Part shown: piece after piece, positions 8,203 to 16,127 of the stretch
Numbering within the stretch: the stretch's first letter is position 1
Layout of the letters: every line of letters starts with the position of its first letter
Assembly (NCBI GenBank): GCA_015228925.1
Contig: JADGCQ010000038.1
Coordinates: 1-33,097, forward strand
Origin: Magnetococcales bacterium
Lineage (GTDB): Bacteria > Pseudomonadota > Magnetococcia > Magnetococcales > UBA8363
Direction: 5' to 3'
Length of the DNA: 33,097 nt
Position numbers and translations under genes: made by a program
The notes under the pieces: model-generated
What the model was told of the DNA's origin: nothing
The model's input: the letters and a program-made list of their open reading frames with translations, nothing else
Database searches by the model: none

Positions 8203-9257
8203 GGCAACCTCCGAAAAAAGGTGGCATCCAACACCGTTGCCACGGTCATCAGGACCAGGGCCAGTACCACCAAGGTGGAATAATGTTCCCGATAGTTGAC
8301 ATATCGGATTTCATTGATTTCACTTTTTTCAAGATGATCGATTTCGCGGTAGGTTTTCATCAGTTCTTCGGCATTACCCGCATGAAAAAAGCGACCGCCG
8401 GTCCGCTGGGCCATGGCAGAGAGGGTTTTTTCATCCACCTCCATATATTGCCGCATGAGTTGCATCCGTCCGTCCAGGGTTGGAACGGGAATGGGGACCA
8501 ATCCGGTGGTCCCGGCGGCGATGGCATAGACATGAATATCGTGGGTGGCCGCCAGATCGGCGGCACGCATCGGATCGACATCACCGGCGTTGTTCACCCC
8601 GTCACTGAGCAGAATGACCACCTTGGAACGGACCCGCCCCATGGGGTTACTCTCCTCCAACAACCGTAACCGTTCCACCGCCAAACCCAACCCTTCCCCC
8701 ATAGCGGTGGAGGCTTCCGATTGTTCACGGGCAACCTGCAACGAATCCAGGATGGCGATCAGATTGTCATGGTCCAGAGTCAACGGGGAAATACTGTCGG
8801 CAAAGGTGCCAAAAGCGACGATCCCGATAAGATCATTGGGACGACCACCCCCCACCTCACCCCCTTTGATAAATTCCCCGATCACTTTCTTCAGGGCATC
8901 CAGACGGCTGACGCTATAATCCCCTTCGACAAAATCCCGGGCATCCATGGAACCCGAACGATCGATCACCAGGACGATGGCAATCCCTTCACGGCGTACC
9001 TGCGATGTTTCATCCCCCGTTCGCGGTCCTGCCAAGGCGATGACCAGGGCCGCCACAGCCAAGGCCATGATCCCCCCCGGCACCCACAACCAACGGACCT
9101 TACCACACACCGGAGCCGCCACGATCTGACCCAGACTGGCGGTGGTGACCGATCCGGGAGAGCGCATGGCCAGACGAAACACCACCGGTACCAACACCAA
9201 CGCCAAAAATGCCCAGGGATCACGCCATTCCAGCCCTGGAAAAATCCAATCAAGCAT
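8199..9257 (-). CDS. batA: BatA-like membrane VWA-domain protein
   Basis: This is a 352-residue membrane protein. Helices lie at about 16-30 and 60-77, ahead of a VWA domain (about 90-290) with an intact MIDAS: D99-x-S101-x-S103 in VIDRSGSMD, the threonine in ISPLT (residue 160), and D219 in LLSDGVNNAG. A C-terminal helix (TLVVLALVLMTVATVLDATF) closes the protein. The DRSGSM signature with SDG is the usual BatA form. I chose ATG 9257 because AGGAG precedes it and it fits family length; a start further upstream would run deep into the preceding gene. Its first 8 bases overlap that gene. Together with the fusion downstream it gives two MIDAS-bearing partners for the MoxR ATPase. Confidence 0.87.
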   Translation of the reverse strand: MLDWIFPGLEWRDPWAFLALVLVPVVFRLAMRSPGSVTTASLGQIVAAPVCGKVRWLWVPGGIMALAVAALVIALAGPRTGDETSQVRREGIAIVLVIDRSGSMDARDFVEGDYSVSRLDALKKVIGEFIKGGEVGGGRPNDLIGIVAFGTFADSISPLTLDHDNLIAILDSLQVAREQSEASTAMGEGLGLAVERLRLLEESNPMGRVRSKVVILLSDGVNNAGDVDPMRAADLAATHDIHVYAIAAGTTGLVPIPVPTLDGRMQLMRQYMEVDEKTLSAMAQRTGGRFFHAGNAEELMKTYREIDHLEKSEINEIRYVNYREHYSTLVVLALVLMTVATVLDATFFRRLP

Positions 9258-10239
9258 GGGAAGACTCCTGTTGGCCGGTTTGACGCAAAAAATCTTCGGC
9301 AGCCGCCAAGGCTTGTTCCACATGGTCCAATGACGGTCGATGCCGAGCAAACTTGACCTGATCGGAAAATTCCAAAAATCGGAATAAAAACCCCCGATGT
9401 TCCGCCGTCAAGTCAGGCGAAGAGGAGGCGGCCTCCAAAAATTCTTCCGTGGTCTTTTCCGGTGCCCTGATTTGAAACCGATCCTCCAAATAGTGACGGA
9501 CAATATCCGAAAGCTGCACAAAAAATTCGTCCATCTCTTCGGGAGTCGGTTTTGCCTGCGATTTCAGATATTTCAAACGGGAACTGGCCACCTCAAAGGG
9601 TGTCCTTGGCACCGGGGTCCGCCCCCTTTTGCGCCAAACCAGAAAGGCCACCCCTCCCGAAGCCACCATGACCACCATCAGGAGCGACCACCACCACCCC
9701 CCTCCTGCCCCACCCAACGGGGACCAAGGTTCCAACGAAGCCTTGGGGGGTTTCAGATCCGCCTCAGCCCCCTTGGGAATCACCGAAGCGACCGCAAACG
9801 TCAGGCGTTCGGTCAAAAGCTCATAGGCATCCTCCCCATCCGGGGCGGGGCGGTTGCCAGGCCGATGATCGACAAAACCGATGATCAACGGGGGAATATG
9901 TTGTTCACCCGACATGGGTGGTTGCAAGGTATAGCGTTGAGAAGCGACGGTTTTCCCCCCTTCACCCACCTTTTGCGCCGGAACAAAATCGATGATGGCA
10001 AACCGCCCCAACGATTGACCAAATTCGGGCATCACCAGTTCGACCCCTTTTTCCCCCACCACCTCCAAACTCAGGGTGATGGCATCTCCCAACCGTGGAT
10101 GGGTCGGAGCCAGGGTCACCTGGGCCTTGACCGGCCCCAACTGACTGGATTTGGAAATTTCATCCCCGGCAGCCAGGACCGTCCGTTCCCAGGTCAACCC
10201 CAAAAGAAAAAAACAGATCACAAACCATCGGAGCCTCAT
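9250..10239 (-). CDS. BatD/DUF4381-like membrane protein
   Basis: The protein has 329 residues from ATG 10239, which has GGAGG upstream and overlaps the DUF58 stop as ATGA. A signal peptide (about 3-25, WFVICFFLLGLTWERTVLAA) leads an Ig-like part (APTHPRLGDAITLSLEVVGE, later RYTLQPPMSGEQHIPPL) like a short BatD. A Gly/Trp-rich membrane helix is at about 195-220 (WWWSLLMVVMVASGGVAFLVW). The cytosolic tail has the motif DIVRHYLEDRFQIRAPEKTT, found in DUF4381-type proteins coded between DUF58 and BatA genes. It probably links the ATPase/DUF58 pair with the membrane VWA proteins; that is inference from position and fold type. Confidence 0.7.
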   Translation of the reverse strand: MRLRWFVICFFLLGLTWERTVLAAGDEISKSSQLGPVKAQVTLAPTHPRLGDAITLSLEVVGEKGVELVMPEFGQSLGRFAIIDFVPAQKVGEGGKTVASQRYTLQPPMSGEQHIPPLIIGFVDHRPGNRPAPDGEDAYELLTERLTFAVASVIPKGAEADLKPPKASLEPWSPLGGAGGGWWWSLLMVVMVASGGVAFLVWRKRGRTPVPRTPFEVASSRLKYLKSQAKPTPEEMDEFFVQLSDIVRHYLEDRFQIRAPEKTTEEFLEAASSSPDLTAEHRGFLFRFLEFSDQVKFARHRPSLDHVEQALAAAEDFLRQTGQQESSHA

Positions 10240-11246
10240 CGCCTGATCCTCCGTTCCCGCATTCGGAAAAATCGAATCAACGGTTCGACGATACTCCCGG
10301 AGGTATCCACATGGATGCAATCGACCTTCAACGCCCCCAGACGTTGTTTCAATTCGGCAATCCGCCGCTGCTCCCCCTCGGCCACCGCTGCACGAAATTC
10401 CCCAGAACCGGTATCCACCACCCGCACCCCACCCGTTTCGGCATCCTTCAGGGTGATCAGACCGACATCGGGCAAAACCTCCTCCCGAACATCACTGACC
10501 AGCACCGCAATGACATCGTGTTTGCGATTGGCCGCCGCCACCGCCCGTTCAAAGTCATGATCCAAAAAATCGCTCACCAAAAAACAGACATTCCGCCGTT
10601 TACCCACCGTCATCATAAAATCCATGGCACGGGTAATATTGGTTTCCCGGTGTCTGGAAACCGCTGGAACGGGTCGCGTCTGTACTTCTCCCCTCTTGCG
10701 CCACCGATTGGCCCACCAATCCGTCCATTCGTGCCATCGCCCCGTAGAACTTGGTTGGGTTTTCTGTCGGGTTGCCGCACCATCCCGTCCATGGGCCAAC
10801 ACCTCACGCACCACGCGCAGGGCATGGGTCTGCCCTTTACGCGGCGGGATATACTGCTCAATCTCGCCATGAAACAGAATCAACCCAACCTTGTCGTCAT
10901 TGCGGATGGCGGAAAACGCCAGAAGGGCACATAATTCCGCCGTCACTTCCCGTTTGGAGCGCACTTGGGAACCAAAATCCTGGGAGGCGGAAACATCGGC
11001 CATAATCATCAGGGAAAGTTGCCTTTCCTCTTGAAACCGTTTGACAAACGGCTGGCCACTGCGGGCGGTGACATTCCAATCGATGGTACGTACATCGTCG
11101 CCTGGAACATAGGGGCGCACTTCGTCAAATTCGACGCCACCCCCTTTAAAAACCGACATATATTCCCCGGCAAGGACATCCGACACCTGACGACCGGTGC
11201 GAATTTGAATTTCCTTGACCCGGCGGATGATTTCACTGGTCAGCAT
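10236..11246 (-). CDS. DUF58 domain protein (VWA-like)
   Basis: The 336-residue cytosolic protein carries the DUF58 hallmark near residues 35-75: GGGVEFDEVRPYVPGDDVR, then DWNVTARSGQPFVKRF. A degenerate VWA-like metal site follows (MIMADVSAS). Later segments KVGLILFHGEIEQYIPP and FLVSDFLDHDFE fit the same fold. DUF58 proteins are regularly coded right after MoxR ATPases and are thought to be their partner; no reaction is known. It lies 24 bases after the moxR stop and overlaps the next gene by 4 bases. The Shine-Dalgarno before ATG 11246 is weak, so coupling to moxR is likely. Confidence 0.88.
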   Translation of the reverse strand: MLTSEIIRRVKEIQIRTGRQVSDVLAGEYMSVFKGGGVEFDEVRPYVPGDDVRTIDWNVTARSGQPFVKRFQEERQLSLMIMADVSASQDFGSQVRSKREVTAELCALLAFSAIRNDDKVGLILFHGEIEQYIPPRKGQTHALRVVREVLAHGRDGAATRQKTQPSSTGRWHEWTDWWANRWRKRGEVQTRPVPAVSRHRETNITRAMDFMMTVGKRRNVCFLVSDFLDHDFERAVAAANRKHDVIAVLVSDVREEVLPDVGLITLKDAETGGVRVVDTGSGEFRAAVAEGEQRRIAELKQRLGALKVDCIHVDTSGSIVEPLIRFFRMRERRIRR

Positions 11247-11270
11247 GGGAACCGTTCCACCGCAGGGGTT

Positions 11271-12254
11271 TTAAGGGACCAAAACCGTATCCAATATTTT
11301 TTGGATCAGGTGATCACTCTCCTTGCCCTGGGCTTCGGCCTCATAACTCGGTTGAATACGGTGTCGGAGTACGTCGGGGACCAGACTTTTGACATCGTGT
11401 GGCGTCGCATAGTTACGCCCCTGCAAAAAAGCCTGGGCCTTGGCGGCCCGCATCAGGGCGATACCGGCACGGGGGCTAGCCCCGAATTCAATCATCCCAT
11501 CCAGACCGCCGACCCCCGCCCCTTTGGGATCACGACTGGCCCGGACCACATCGACGATGTAATCCCGCACTTTTTCATCGACAAACACCTCCGCCACACT
11601 CTGACGCGCCTTGGCGATATCTTCGGGGGTGGTCACCGGACGCACCAAGGGGAGCGGTTGATTGCCCGCCATCCGCTCCAACACCTTGCGTTCCTCATCA
11701 CGACTGGGATACCCCACCCGCACTTTCATCATGAAACGATCCAACTGCGCCTCAGGCAACGGGTAGGTTCCTTCCTGTTCGATGGGATTTTGCGTCGCCA
11801 ACACCATGAACGGTTCTTCCAGGGGATAGGTTTTTCCCCCCAAGGTTACCTGACGTTCCTGCATGACTTCCAACAGTGCCGATTGTACCTTGGCGGGTGC
11901 CCGGTTGATTTCATCGGCCAGAACCAGATTGGAAAAGACCGGCCCTTTTTTGACGCTATAGGTTCCCTCACGGGGGTTGAACACCTCGGTACCCACCACA
12001 TCGGCGGGCAACATGTCGGGGGTGAACTGAATGCGGGAAAAACCGGTATCGATGGCCTGGGCCAGACAATGGACTGTCAGGGTCTTGGCCAACCCCGGCA
12101 TCCCTTCCAATAACACATGGCCCCCGGTCAACAGTCCAATCAACAACCGTGTCACCAATGTTTCCTGTCCCACCAACACTTTGCCGATCTCGGTCAATAA
12201 ATCGTTCCCCAGATGGTTTTGCCGTTGGGGCATTTTCTCCTGGCTGACATCCAT
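11271..12254 (-). CDS. MoxR-family AAA+ ATPase
   Basis: The 327-residue protein has Walker A GMPGLAKT (51-58) and Walker B LVLADEINRAP (110-120, with D114 and E115). LLEVMQERQVTLGG and VLATQNPIEQEGTYPLPEAQ (sensor 1 region) follow, and the C-terminal AAA_lid_2 part runs to the end. MoxR proteins are chaperone-like ATPases that act on VWA-domain partners, and here six such envelope genes follow on the same strand. It is the first gene of the operon and about 200 bases separate it from the IS1595 element. The ATG at 12254 has only a loose GAG-rich leader upstream. Confidence 0.92.
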   Translation of the reverse strand: MDVSQEKMPQRQNHLGNDLLTEIGKVLVGQETLVTRLLIGLLTGGHVLLEGMPGLAKTLTVHCLAQAIDTGFSRIQFTPDMLPADVVGTEVFNPREGTYSVKKGPVFSNLVLADEINRAPAKVQSALLEVMQERQVTLGGKTYPLEEPFMVLATQNPIEQEGTYPLPEAQLDRFMMKVRVGYPSRDEERKVLERMAGNQPLPLVRPVTTPEDIAKARQSVAEVFVDEKVRDYIVDVVRASRDPKGAGVGGLDGMIEFGASPRAGIALMRAAKAQAFLQGRNYATPHDVKSLVPDVLRHRIQPSYEAEAQGKESDHLIQKILDTVLVP

Positions 12255-12360
12255 CGATTTCTCTTGCTCCCATTTGTGATGATAACGATCCTTAAGATCT
12301 TGGTCCGTTTCTCAGGACAACCGATCCATCCCGCATTCCAAACCAAGGCTTCATGGACCA

Positions 12361-12388
12361 CATATAATCATATGATCCCATTTATCAA
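12361..12388 (-). promoter_or_regulatory. Possible sigma-70 promoter of the moxR-bat operon
   Basis: On the minus strand TTGATA (12388-12383) is followed after 16 bases by TATATG (12366-12361), about 107 bases before the moxR ATG. It fits position and spacing, but the -10 box is imperfect. The rest of 12255-12455 shows no gene. Confidence 0.35.
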
Positions 12389-12455
12389 CCCGTGAGAACG
12401 CTTTCTTTGCAAAAATTTACCGAACTCCCGTTGCACAACACGCCCAATCCCAAAT

Positions 12456-13538
12456 ACTACGTATCCACTTCGTTTAAGTGCTATCCACTTTGGTCAAGTG
12501 ATTTGGTCTTGCGAACCTTCCTCCCTGGGTTCGCAATAAGGAATCGATATGGTGCTGGTTGCGTGACCACGGCTTGTTGGAGCAGCCTGTAAAACAACAT
12601 GCCTCTGGCTTTAGATGTCCGACGATTGAAGCGGAAGGTGAACTCATCCAGGTAATACTCAAGCTGATCATGTTGGACGCCTCCATGCAGGGTTCCATCC
12701 AGCCACCGTTTTAGATGTGTCACCACCAGATGCACATGAGGCAGCACTTCATGAGCTTTTTTCTCACTCTTCTTTATATTGATGATTTTATGATCAAATC
12801 CAAGTTCTTTCAGGCCGGAATAGCCACTCCACCCATCAGTGCGGGTGGTTGCCCCAGGTGCGACGACTTCCGTTACGAACGGAAGCAGGCTGGCGGAACT
12901 GGCATTGTCAATTCGGCGGAGACGTACCCGGCCAAGCTTTCTACCGTCCAACTCGACGACAATGACGACCAAGACTTTTTTCTCCACACCTCTGCCAAAA
13001 CGTCCCTCTTCGGGTCCACCAATATACGTTTCGTCAATCTCAACAGGTCCATGAAGATAATCTCGACCAGGACGGATCATCGCACGGCGCATCTTATGGA
13101 GCCATGCCCATGCGGTCTGATAGCTCCCAAGGCCCAGTACACGTTTGATGTTCATGGCACTGGCCCCATTTTTTTGGCTTGTAATGAGCCACATTGCGTG
13201 AAACCAGGAACGAAGGGGTTTTCGTGTGCCCTCGAAGATCGTTCCAGCCGTTATGGATGTCTGGCCATTACAAGCACGGCAGTAAAGCAGACCACGAGCA
13301 GTATCAAATGGAATATCAGTACTTTGGCATTTTGGACAGACAAAGCCATCAGGCCAACGCAACCGCAAAACATATTCCTGGCACGCATCCTCATTTGGAA
13401 AGCGGTCGTCAAATTCTTGCATGGTCCGTGGGTAGTCAACTCCTGGGATTGGGTGTCTGGTGGTCTCCATGCAGGGATGCTACAGGCATCACGAACTTGA
13501 GTCAAATGGATAGCACTTAAACGAAGTGGATACGTAGT
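12456..13538 (-). mobile_element. Intact IS1595-type insertion sequence
   Basis: The element is 1083 bp long. Its ends are 32-bp perfect terminal inverted repeats (12456-12487 and 13507-13538, starting ACTACGTATCCACTTCG). They are flanked by an 8-bp direct repeat TCCCAAAT at 12448-12455 and 13539-13546. Eight-base target duplications are the rule for IS1595 elements. Perfect ends and an open transposase suggest a recent insertion. Removing it rejoins ordinary non-coding sequence between moxR and the Rpn remnant. Confidence 0.92.
12481..13470 (-). CDS. IS1595-family (ISXO2-like) transposase
   Basis: The 329-residue transposase has a zinc ribbon at C45-x2-C48 and C64-x2-C67. The DDE-type domain follows: VEIDETYIGG (D146), TRTDGWSGY (D212) and the C-terminal HLKRWLDGT and LDEFTFRFNRR segments typical of ISXO2-like enzymes. 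The stop codon lies inside the left terminal repeat, a compact arrangement. ATG 13470 is kept, but the internal methionine at MQEFDDRF is another possible start because no clear Shine-Dalgarno is seen. All key residues are present, so it is probably active. Confidence 0.92.
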   Translation of the reverse strand: METTRHPIPGVDYPRTMQEFDDRFPNEDACQEYVLRLRWPDGFVCPKCQSTDIPFDTARGLLYCRACNGQTSITAGTIFEGTRKPLRSWFHAMWLITSQKNGASAMNIKRVLGLGSYQTAWAWLHKMRRAMIRPGRDYLHGPVEIDETYIGGPEEGRFGRGVEKKVLVVIVVELDGRKLGRVRLRRIDNASSASLLPFVTEVVAPGATTRTDGWSGYSGLKELGFDHKIINIKKSEKKAHEVLPHVHLVVTHLKRWLDGTLHGGVQHDQLEYYLDEFTFRFNRRTSKARGMLFYRLLQQAVVTQPAPYRFLIANPGRKVRKTKSLDQSG

Positions 13539-13671
13539 TCCCAAATATAGATTGACAAATTCCAGTGGACGGAAATGGTAAAATCCGGGGCAGCCCGGGC
13601 AAGAAAATGCGGTTTTGACGGAATCTCCAGCAGTCCGTTTGCGATTGTCACATTTTGAGGAAAACCAGAAG

Positions 13672-13904
13672 ATGCCTTATATTTCGAGTATGGAACGCTT
13701 TGGACAACGAATTGGAGAAGAAAGAGGCATCCAAATCGGCGAAGCAAAGATTTTGACACGCCTGTTACATCACCGCTTTGGCACTATTCCTGATTGGGCC
13801 AATAAAAAAATCGCCGAAGCCGAACCACCTTCTTTAGGAGGGGTGGAGTCTTCGATTTGTGGATGCCCTAATCGTTGGATGAAATCTTTCCTGACAAGGC
13901 ATAA
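13672..13904 (+). pseudogene. Remnant of an Rpn-family nuclease gene, C-terminal part
   Basis: The run MPYISSMERFGQRIGEERG, then IQIGEAKILTRLLHHRFG and PDWANKKIAEAEPPSL, is the typical C-terminal tail of Rpn/PD-(D/E)XK transposase-like proteins. Two extra bases break the frame. Removing one in the GGAGGGG run after AEPPSL gives EGWSLRFVDALIV, and removing one G at the following TTGGA gives DEIFPDKA and a stop at 13902-13904. No nuclease domain is found upstream; the IS1595 element ends at 13538. The open frame from 13672 to 14151 goes on with unrelated sequence (13905-14151) that I do not recognise. GAGG lies 11 bases before ATG 13672. Confidence 0.7.
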
Positions 13905-14166
13905 TGCCTGGGGACGCCGTTGCCATTTTATCCCAGTCATGAACGGTGTGGTTAAAGAAAAATATTCATACTATATCATCATGTCTTTGTTTGACTTTTT
14001 TCTAAAAAAGGCCACCATCACAAAAGCGGAATTCTTGCACATGACATATTTCACTTTGCCAACAATCATGGTCTTGCTTCAAAAAAGTCTTTTTGATAAG
14101 CTGCGGCATGGGTTGATGGACGATGAGGGATCGGCGTTAGGATGTCCATAAACCGTATTATGGGTT

Positions 14167-14200
14167 CACTCATAAAGTCGGTAAGGCGTCCCCCGATTTG
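14167..14200. repeat. Left 17-bp direct repeat plus dispersed-repeat fragment
   Basis: CACTCATAAAGTCGGTA (14167-14183) recurs with one change at 14895-14911 in the same orientation, so the two bracket the 14212 gene. It joins a minus-strand fragment of the GGGGACACC family (14183-14200). The gene's Shine-Dalgarno starts at the end of this fragment. Confidence 0.6.
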
Positions 14201-14211
14201 GAGGAATGGAA

Positions 14212-14880
14212 ATGTACGGTCAACACCCATCACCGAAACTGAATGAAATTTTTAAGGAAAAACCATATCAAGGGCAGAAGCCAGAATTTGCAAGTTTTCT
14301 AATTGTTGGAAGAGATGCTAATTATTCAGAAGAAATTACGAATAAACCATTTTTTGCTAAAATTTTGGAGTATCACGATGATGGCGTTTCTTTCTGGAAA
14401 AAGTATGAAATACATCATCCGTTCTTGCTCGATGGATATCCATTAGACCGGAGAAGAGATGGAGTTCTATATCATAGAAATTTTGCAAAGATGGGCCTTG
14501 GAAGTGGTTTTGCAGATAAAATTTCATTTGTAGAGTTGCTGAACATACCAACTACAGGGATTACAGGTAAAAATGTAAACAAATTTTTCGAAATGCTGGA
14601 CTTGCATCACTTGCAGGAATTGGAAGATATCTTTCTTAATACCGGAAAGAAAACTGTGTTTGTATCTCTTAAAGTACTCGAAGCTCTAGAACGAATTCAT
14701 TTAGACCACGGAATATTCAAATGGCTGTTTCCAATTAGCAACAAACCTGACATGAAAGATGGCCCTTCAGTCGTGTACAAAAATGGCGATGTGGTAATGG
14801 TTAAAACTTATAACTTTTCCCATGGCGGCGTTCACAAACAATTAGCTGACATAAAGAGAATTATTGAAGAAAGATCTTGA
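14212..14880 (+). CDS. Unknown cytosolic protein, possibly uracil-DNA-glycosylase-like
   Basis: This 222-residue protein has no signal peptide or membrane helix. Readable motifs are FLIVGRDANY (29-38), EYHDDGVSFWKKYEIHHPF (53-71), DKISFVELLNIPTTG (102-116), KTVFVSLKVLEAL (147-159) and near the end VKTYNFSHGGVHKQLADI. An early G-x-D-A-N loop, a middle strand and a late histidine loop loosely recall the uracil-DNA glycosylase superfamily, but the match is by eye and weak. I chose ATG 14212 because GGAGG lies seven bases upstream; ATG 14206 would place it too close. The gene is AT-rich and bracketed by 17-bp direct repeats, so acquisition as a single-gene cassette is plausible. Confidence 0.65.
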   Translation: MYGQHPSPKLNEIFKEKPYQGQKPEFASFLIVGRDANYSEEITNKPFFAKILEYHDDGVSFWKKYEIHHPFLLDGYPLDRRRDGVLYHRNFAKMGLGSGFADKISFVELLNIPTTGITGKNVNKFFEMLDLHHLQELEDIFLNTGKKTVFVSLKVLEALERIHLDHGIFKWLFPISNKPDMKDGPSVVYKNGDVVMVKTYNFSHGGVHKQLADIKRIIEERS

Positions 14881-14894
14881 CTTCTTGTTTAATG

Positions 14895-14942
14895 CACTCA
14901 GAAAGTCGGTAGGGTCGAGAACTGGCGCACCAGTTTTCGACC
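14895..14942. repeat. Right 17-bp direct repeat plus strong hairpin
   Basis: The direct repeat CACTCAGAAAGTCGGTA (14895-14911) runs into a hairpin at 14913-14942: GGTCGAGAACTGG, loop CGCA, CCAGTTTTCGACC, pairing 12 of 13 positions. The hairpin unit resembles 18811-18841, the very end of the intron remnant (19 of 24 bases over the core). It may be another trace of an intron or a separate REP-like unit, and could serve as a terminator for the 14212 gene. Confidence 0.55.
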
Positions 14943-15006
14943 AGGAGATAGAATAATCTCATTGTTAAAACTTGTTGTTCAATAATAGTTTTTGGAGTTA
15001 TTTAAA

Positions 15007-15933
15007 ATGGGTGCATGGTGGAAAGCAATCACAACTTTATGCGATGACCATTTAACGGCTCCAATTGTAGTGGCCCTGTTTTATTTAATCATCTATGCTG
15101 TTATTATGTTAATGCTATTTTGTAAGCAGCACTGGAAACCCTACGGCTCGACGTGGTTCATGCCCAAAAAAAGGAGTTGGAATGATGAACTTGATTGGGA
15201 GGATATCGTAGAAATACTGGATGGAGATCCTATTGGCTACAATGAAAAAAATCGAGATGGATTTTATGAATTTTTGAAAAATGCTTTTGATTTCATGAAG
15301 GAGCTTGGGATCATACTTGCTACTGTCCTTATAATCTATTGGATACCAATGTTCTTAGTGAACATAAGAAATTGCGAGTTTCTTTCTAAAAATGGGCCTT
15401 TGGCCGTCATTATTACTGGTGTTACAGTTATTGTTACCTTGGCAATTGGATTAAAAAAAATACAGGCAAAGGTGAAATCTGAAAACCGTCAGGTTTGGAT
15501 CAATGATCTTCGTAACACCGTTGCTGAGGTCATTGCTCTTCTTCGCTTCTGTAAACATTTTAATGAACAAAAAAATAACGAAAGATTAACTTGTTACGAT
15601 ACAATTCCGCATGAACAACAACCGAAAGAACTTGAGGGTGGAAATGCCTACAACCTTGACCAAAAACTGATAAAACTTGAACTTCTTATTAATCCATCAG
15701 AAAAAGATCACCGCATGCTGTTGTGGATGCTACGGAAATGTTCTAGGGGTGAGGAAAATATTGTGCTAGATAAAATATTTTTATGTATCAAAGATATCAG
15801 AAATGTCGAAAAAATGGAATTTTTTGAGAAACTTGATCGCGAAAAGAATCTTGACTTTCTGATCAGTTATGTCGTTCGTTTATCCAATGCTATTTTAAAG
15901 CGTGAATGGGAACGGGTGAAATATTTAAAGTAG
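15007..15933 (+). CDS. Unknown three-helix membrane protein
   Basis: The protein has 308 residues. Membrane helices are seen at about 18-38 (APIVVALFYLIIYAVIMLML), 100-120 (LGIILATVLIIYWIPMFLV) and 131-150 (PLAVIITGVTVIVTLAIGL). The last is followed by SENRQVWINDLRNTVAEV (158-175), a motif common in small unclassified bacterial membrane proteins where a WIN-DLR helix follows the final membrane span. The C-terminal half is soluble and helical, rich in Lys and Glu. Start ATG 15007 has GGAG nine bases upstream; a TTG at 14992 is the alternative. It is AT-rich like its neighbour at 14212 and could form a pair with it, but 126 bases and a hairpin separate them. The function is unknown. Confidence 0.7.
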   Translation: MGAWWKAITTLCDDHLTAPIVVALFYLIIYAVIMLMLFCKQHWKPYGSTWFMPKKRSWNDELDWEDIVEILDGDPIGYNEKNRDGFYEFLKNAFDFMKELGIILATVLIIYWIPMFLVNIRNCEFLSKNGPLAVIITGVTVIVTLAIGLKKIQAKVKSENRQVWINDLRNTVAEVIALLRFCKHFNEQKNNERLTCYDTIPHEQQPKELEGGNAYNLDQKLIKLELLINPSEKDHRMLLWMLRKCSRGEENIVLDKIFLCIKDIRNVEKMEFFEKLDREKNLDFLISYVVRLSNAILKREWERVKYLK

Positions 15934-15949
15934 AGCAACTGACTTTCCC

Positions 15950-16099
15950 AGAAATAGGGGGACACCATCCCTATTCCCCTTGTGATCCCAGGAAATCTTG
16001 GGACAGTATACCCATTTCACATAAATCTGGGAACAGTATGTCCATTTCACAGAGGTTCCAGATTACAGTGGGGAAATTGATATACTGTCCCCAGATTTC
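15950..16099. repeat. Compound repeat block: GGGGACACC unit and GGACAGTATA units
   Basis: A plus-strand GGGGACACCAT unit (15950-15990, ending TTGTGATCCCA) is followed by two 28-base units of a second type, AAATCTTGGGACAGTATA (from 15993) and AAATCTGGGAACAGTATG (from 16023). Both end CCATTTCAC and lie at a 30-base period. An inverted third unit follows at 16069-16099. The second type shares the AAATC-GGGGAC start with the first, so they may be related families. Confidence 0.65.
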
Positions 16100-16127
16100 T
16101 GTCCTGGACGCCTTCTTCGCCTCTAGT

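Noticed and set aside
13552-13590. TTGACA at 13552 as a promoter for the Rpn remnant
   Set aside because: No -10 box lies at 16-18 bases; the nearest TAAAAT is too far downstream.
13905-14151. Continuation of the open frame from 13672 as a real gene part
   Set aside because: It is reached only through the frameshifts in the Rpn remnant, has no own start signal and shows no recognisable family.
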